Positions 19,157 to 21,411 of a DNA stretch of 21,411 nucleotides are shown here, in pieces (position 1 is the first letter of the stretch; every line of letters begins with the position of its first letter). Position numbers and translations under genes: made by a program. Source of the stretch: Citromicrobium sp. (GTDB taxonomy: Bacteria > Pseudomonadota > Alphaproteobacteria > Sphingomonadales > Sphingomonadaceae); the NCBI GenBank assembly GCA_002712945.1, contig PAVA01000006.1:1-21411 (forward strand). Reading direction: 5' to 3'. Under the pieces are notes generated by a model. That model saw only the letters and a list, made by a program, of their open reading frames with translations, ran no database searches and was not told where the DNA came from.

Positions 19157-20456
19157 GCGCCTGGGCGAGATCGGCCTGCACCAGCTCGGGGAAGCTGTTC
19201 TGAATCGGGTAAGCCTCGCTCGGCATGTATTGCGTGAAGAGCTGCCCGCGCAGACCATGCTCGAAATCGACGAAAGCCGCAGTGCCCGCTGCCCCGCCCC
19301 AGCCATAGGACTTTCCGACCACGCGGCCGCCCGCGCCGAAGCCCTGCCCCTCGGCCCAGCTGCCGGTCGTGTCGACCGTTGCGGGCAGGATGTTCGAGGT
19401 GCCGACATTCACCGCCGCCTCGCTCAGCACGCGGGTGCCGTCGATCATGCCCTTGCCCAGCAGCACGCGCAGAAAGCGGTCGTAATCGCGCGGGGAGGAG
19501 ACGAGGCCCGCGCCGCCGAAGGGGAAGGGCGGCTCATCGAGATAGATCGAGGATGCAGCCGGATCGATCGGCAGCAGGCGCTCGCCCATGACCCAGTAAT
19601 TCGTGGTGAAGCGACCGATCTCGCTCTTGGGAACGGTGAAGTAGGTGCTGGTCATGCCCGCCGGATCGAACAGCCGCTGCTGCAATACCTGATCGAAGGG
19701 CTTGCCATCGACCACCTCGATCACCCGCCCCATCAGGTCGAGGCTGACCGAGTAGGACCATTTGGTGCCCGGCTGGTAGACGAGCGGGACGGTGGCGAGC
19801 GTATCGGCAAAGGCTGCGAGGCTGGCGATCGGCTCCGCACTGCCGGCGCCGGGAATCGGCATGCGGCTGACCTGTCCCGGGATAAGGCCCAGCCGGTCGT
19901 ATTCGTCCTTGATCGCGCCCTGCTGGATGATCTGGTAGCCGAGACCGGCGGTATGGGTCAGCAGGTGGCGAATGGTGATCGGATTGGCCGCAGGCTCCAG
20001 ATTCTCGGGCGCGATCGAACCGTCGTATTCCTTCTGCACCTTCATTTCGGCGAAGGCGGGGAGGATTTCCGCAAGCGGCTGGTCGAGCCCCATCGCGCCT
20101 TCGGAAATAAGCTGCATCGCCACCATGCCAGTGATCGGCTTGGTCATCGAATAGATGCGGTAGAGGCTGTCCATGTCGACCTGGGTCGAACCGCCCAGCG
20201 CCAGCGTTCCGCCGCCGACCGAATGGGCATCGTCCTGGTTCCACCCGAAGGTGGCGAGCATGTTGGCGACCTTCCCCGCGTCGAGGTAGGACTGGATTTC
20301 GGCGGCGACCCTGGGCCAGGATTCGCCGACATCATGCGCCAGCAGCGCGCGCCCGAAGGGCAGCGTGGTCAGCATGCCGCCGCCCGCCAGCAGCGCGCCA
20401 CCCCTGAGGATTCCGCGACGGGAGAACCCGCCGCCGGTGAAGTCCGTATATGCCAT
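19149..20456 (-). CDS. Tat-exported serine hydrolase of the beta-lactamase class C/EstB family
   Basis: The 435-residue precursor has a twin-arginine signal (FSRRGILRGGALLAGGG), with export as a folded enzyme likely. SMTK at 103-106 gives nucleophile Ser103 and general base Lys106. Tyr in KWSYSVSLDLMG is the second motif (YxS rather than YxN). The third motif, normally K/H-T/S-G, is not canonical; the likely site reads GWGGAAGT. That pattern fits esterase or peptidase members rather than true beta-lactamases, so a resistance role is not supported. The ATG at 20456 has GGGAGAGAG upstream; an upstream in-frame ATG adds residues without export features. It heads a five-gene minus-strand unit. 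Confidence 0.88.
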   Translation of the reverse strand: MAYTDFTGGGFSRRGILRGGALLAGGGMLTTLPFGRALLAHDVGESWPRVAAEIQSYLDAGKVANMLATFGWNQDDAHSVGGGTLALGGSTQVDMDSLYRIYSMTKPITGMVAMQLISEGAMGLDQPLAEILPAFAEMKVQKEYDGSIAPENLEPAANPITIRHLLTHTAGLGYQIIQQGAIKDEYDRLGLIPGQVSRMPIPGAGSAEPIASLAAFADTLATVPLVYQPGTKWSYSVSLDLMGRVIEVVDGKPFDQVLQQRLFDPAGMTSTYFTVPKSEIGRFTTNYWVMGERLLPIDPAASSIYLDEPPFPFGGAGLVSSPRDYDRFLRVLLGKGMIDGTRVLSEAAVNVGTSNILPATVDTTGSWAEGQGFGAGGRVVGKSYGWGGAAGTAAFVDFEHGLRGQLFTQYMPSEAYPIQNSFPELVQADLAQAHG

Positions 20457-20487
20457 CGCGGCTCTCTCCCGGTTCGGTTGTGAGGTG

Positions 20488-20516
20488 AAACTGAAGCGCT
20501 CTTGTCGCCTCGTCAA
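20488..20516 (-). promoter_or_regulatory. Weak promoter candidate for the serine-hydrolase operon
   Basis: On the minus strand TTGACG (20516-20511) matches the -35 consensus at five of six bases, and 17 nt later CAGTTT is a poor -10 box. It lies 32 nt before the ATG at 20456, a sensible position, but the -10 is weak. Confidence 0.25.
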
Positions 20517-20532
20517 TCGCCCATTTGGCCTC

Positions 20533-20561
20533 TTGCCAAGACGCACTGCCTTAGTCATATA
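20533..20561 (+). promoter_or_regulatory. Promoter of the small membrane protein, probably leaderless
   Basis: TTGCCA (20533-20538), 17 nt, CATATA (20556-20561), with TATAAG overlapping. Only six bases remain before the ATG at 20568, so the transcript would begin at or next to the start codon. No Shine-Dalgarno is present. Confidence 0.45.
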
Positions 20562-20567
20562 AGACAC

Positions 20568-20792
20568 ATGCTCAACATCCTTTCCTGGCTGTTCGGACTC
20601 GTCGGCCTCGTCTTAGTAGTTCTCGGTCTCATCCCGTGGTTAGGCCTGATCTTTACCTGGATCGCCTTCCCCTTCCTTGTCATCGGGACGATCCTGGGCT
20701 TCCTCTCGTCCAGCACCAGCGGGCGGACCTTCTGCATAATCCTCATTATTCTCGCGGTGGTCAGGCTGGCCATCACGGGACATATGTTCTGA
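20568..20792 (+). CDS. Small inner-membrane protein, function unknown
   Basis: The protein has 74 residues and is almost wholly hydrophobic, with two or three membrane segments (about 4-23, FGLVGLVLVVLGLIP; 27-46; and 55-70, ILIILAVVRLAI). No family is recognised. The ATG at 20568 is preferred over an in-frame ATG at 20502 because the upstream stretch is not hydrophobic and a promoter ends 6 nt before 20568. Translation would then be leaderless. It is divergent from the serine-hydrolase operon and converges on mutY, with 4 nt between the stop codons. Confidence 0.65.
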   Translation: MLNILSWLFGLVGLVLVVLGLIPWLGLIFTWIAFPFLVIGTILGFLSSSTSGRTFCIILIILAVVRLAITGHMF

Positions 20793-20796
20793 CGCC

Positions 20797-21411
20797 CTAG
20801 TCGCGGCGGCGCTCCCGCGCCGCTTCGGCCAGCCGCGCCGCCTTGGCGAACAAGGTCGGCAGGCCTGCTTGGTCGAGCCTGTCGAGCGGCCACCATTCGC
20901 CCGGCCCGGCCATCTCCCCCGCACCGCCATCGAGTCGCAACACGGCGAGCTCGATGGTGAAGTGCGTGAAGGTGTGGCGCACCGTGCCCGCTTCATGCCA
21001 CGCACCCTCGACCGGCGGAGCGCCCGTGCCGTCGGCCCGCGCCGACCAGTTATCGTCGGGCAGCGCACGCATACCGCCGAGCATTCCCTCGGGCGCGCGC
21101 TGGACCAGCCAGACGTGTCCTTTCCGCTCGATCCAGAAAGCCCGCCCCTGCCGCACCGGCTTCGCCTTCTTCGGTGCCTTGACCGGCAGGCGCTCGGGAT
21201 CGTGGCCCCGCGCCGCGCAGTCGCCCGCCAGCGGGCAGGCATCGCAGGCAGGCGCGCGCGGCGTGCAGATGCGGCTTCCCAGATCCATCATGGCTTGGGC
21301 GAAATCGCCAGCGCGCGTGTCGGGGGTAATCGCGTCCGCCGCCGCGCGGATCGCCTTGCGCGCGCCCGGTAGCGGCTGCTCGATCGCGAACAGCCGCGCG
21401 ACGACCCGCTC
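20797..21411 (-). CDS. mutY: Adenine DNA glycosylase MutY, C-terminal part (5' truncated by window)
   Basis: MutY removes adenine opposite 8-oxoguanine. The frame is open to the window edge and gives 204 residues. It begins in the catalytic domain (DFAQAMMDLGSRICTP), and the iron-sulfur cluster cysteines follow at C-x6-C-x2-C-x5-C spacing (CTPRAPACDACPLAGDC). The C-terminal Nudix-like domain that recognises 8-oxoguanine runs from about AFWIERKGHVWLVQR to the end, including the conserved HTFTHFTIEL. The catalytic Glu/Asp residues lie beyond the window. It ends 4 nt from the convergent small membrane-protein gene, with no visible terminator. Confidence 0.95.
   Translation of the reverse strand, partial: ERVVARLFAIEQPLPGARKAIRAAADAITPDTRAGDFAQAMMDLGSRICTPRAPACDACPLAGDCAARGHDPERLPVKAPKKAKPVRQGRAFWIERKGHVWLVQRAPEGMLGGMRALPDDNWSARADGTGAPPVEGAWHEAGTVRHTFTHFTIELAVLRLDGGAGEMAGPGEWWPLDRLDQAGLPTLFAKAARLAEAARERRRD

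Noticed and set aside
19149..20456. Antibiotic-resistance gene (class C beta-lactamase)
   Set aside because: Only the fold family is supported; the canonical third active-site motif is missing, so a resistance claim is unjustified.
18804..20483. 559-codon plus-strand frame opposite nudC and the serine hydrolase
   Set aside because: It crosses two well-supported minus-strand genes and shows no domain; high GC keeps the frame open.

Overview
This window is a high-GC stretch of chromosome from an alphaproteobacterium. The best guess is Sphingomonadales, probably an Erythrobacteraceae-type genome. That is inferred from the protein families (DUF1489, a HWE-type sensor kinase, an RcnB-like secreted protein) and from short hairpin repeats of the kind that litter intergenic DNA in this order. 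No rRNA, tRNA, CRISPR array, classical insertion sequence or prophage gene is visible. Coding density is very high, and most genes look like ordinary chromosomal housekeeping genes.

Layout, left to right. (1) 1-3107: the 3' end of miaB, a small secreted protein, an RcnB-like protein with an Arg/Asp repeat, and phoH. (2) 3129-3511: a compact element with a GIY-YIG nuclease gene between inverted hairpin repeats. (3) 3563-8122: an OmpA-family protein, an acyl-CoA dehydrogenase, an RlpA-like protein and a two-PAS HWE histidine kinase. (4) 8245-9687: ybeY and a corC/tlyC-type gene. miaB, phoH, ybeY and corC keep the order usual for alphaproteobacteria, but about 5 kb of unrelated genes separates phoH from ybeY. 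(5) 9769-11599: a LysR regulator, a DUF559 nuclease-like gene enclosed by a second and different pair of double-hairpin repeats, and a cyclophilin. (6) 11731-16140: mgtE, a low-GC lipoprotein, DUF1489, a hydrophilic 81-residue protein, a secreted zincin and a DUF4168 protein, with two gene-less inverted hairpin pairs between them. (7) 16212-20456, minus strand: a tight unit of five genes read in the order serine hydrolase, nudC, FrnE-type DsbA, small secreted protein, glycosidase-like protein. (8) 20568-21411: a small membrane protein and the C-terminal part of mutY.

The most interesting signal is the pair of nuclease-in-palindrome elements. A GIY-YIG gene and a DUF559 (restriction-endonuclease-like) gene each fill the whole space between inverted hairpin repeats. 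In both pairs the two copies differ at stem positions mostly by changes that keep base pairing. In the DUF559 element the repeat itself appears to supply the ribosome-binding site, and its other copy abuts the stop codon. Two gene-less inverted pairs nearby share the outer and inner tails of the GIY-YIG repeats, as expected if they were non-autonomous relatives. The layout resembles REP sequences paired with RAYT transposases, but with different nucleases. Mobility is a hypothesis; the sequence shows only the architecture.
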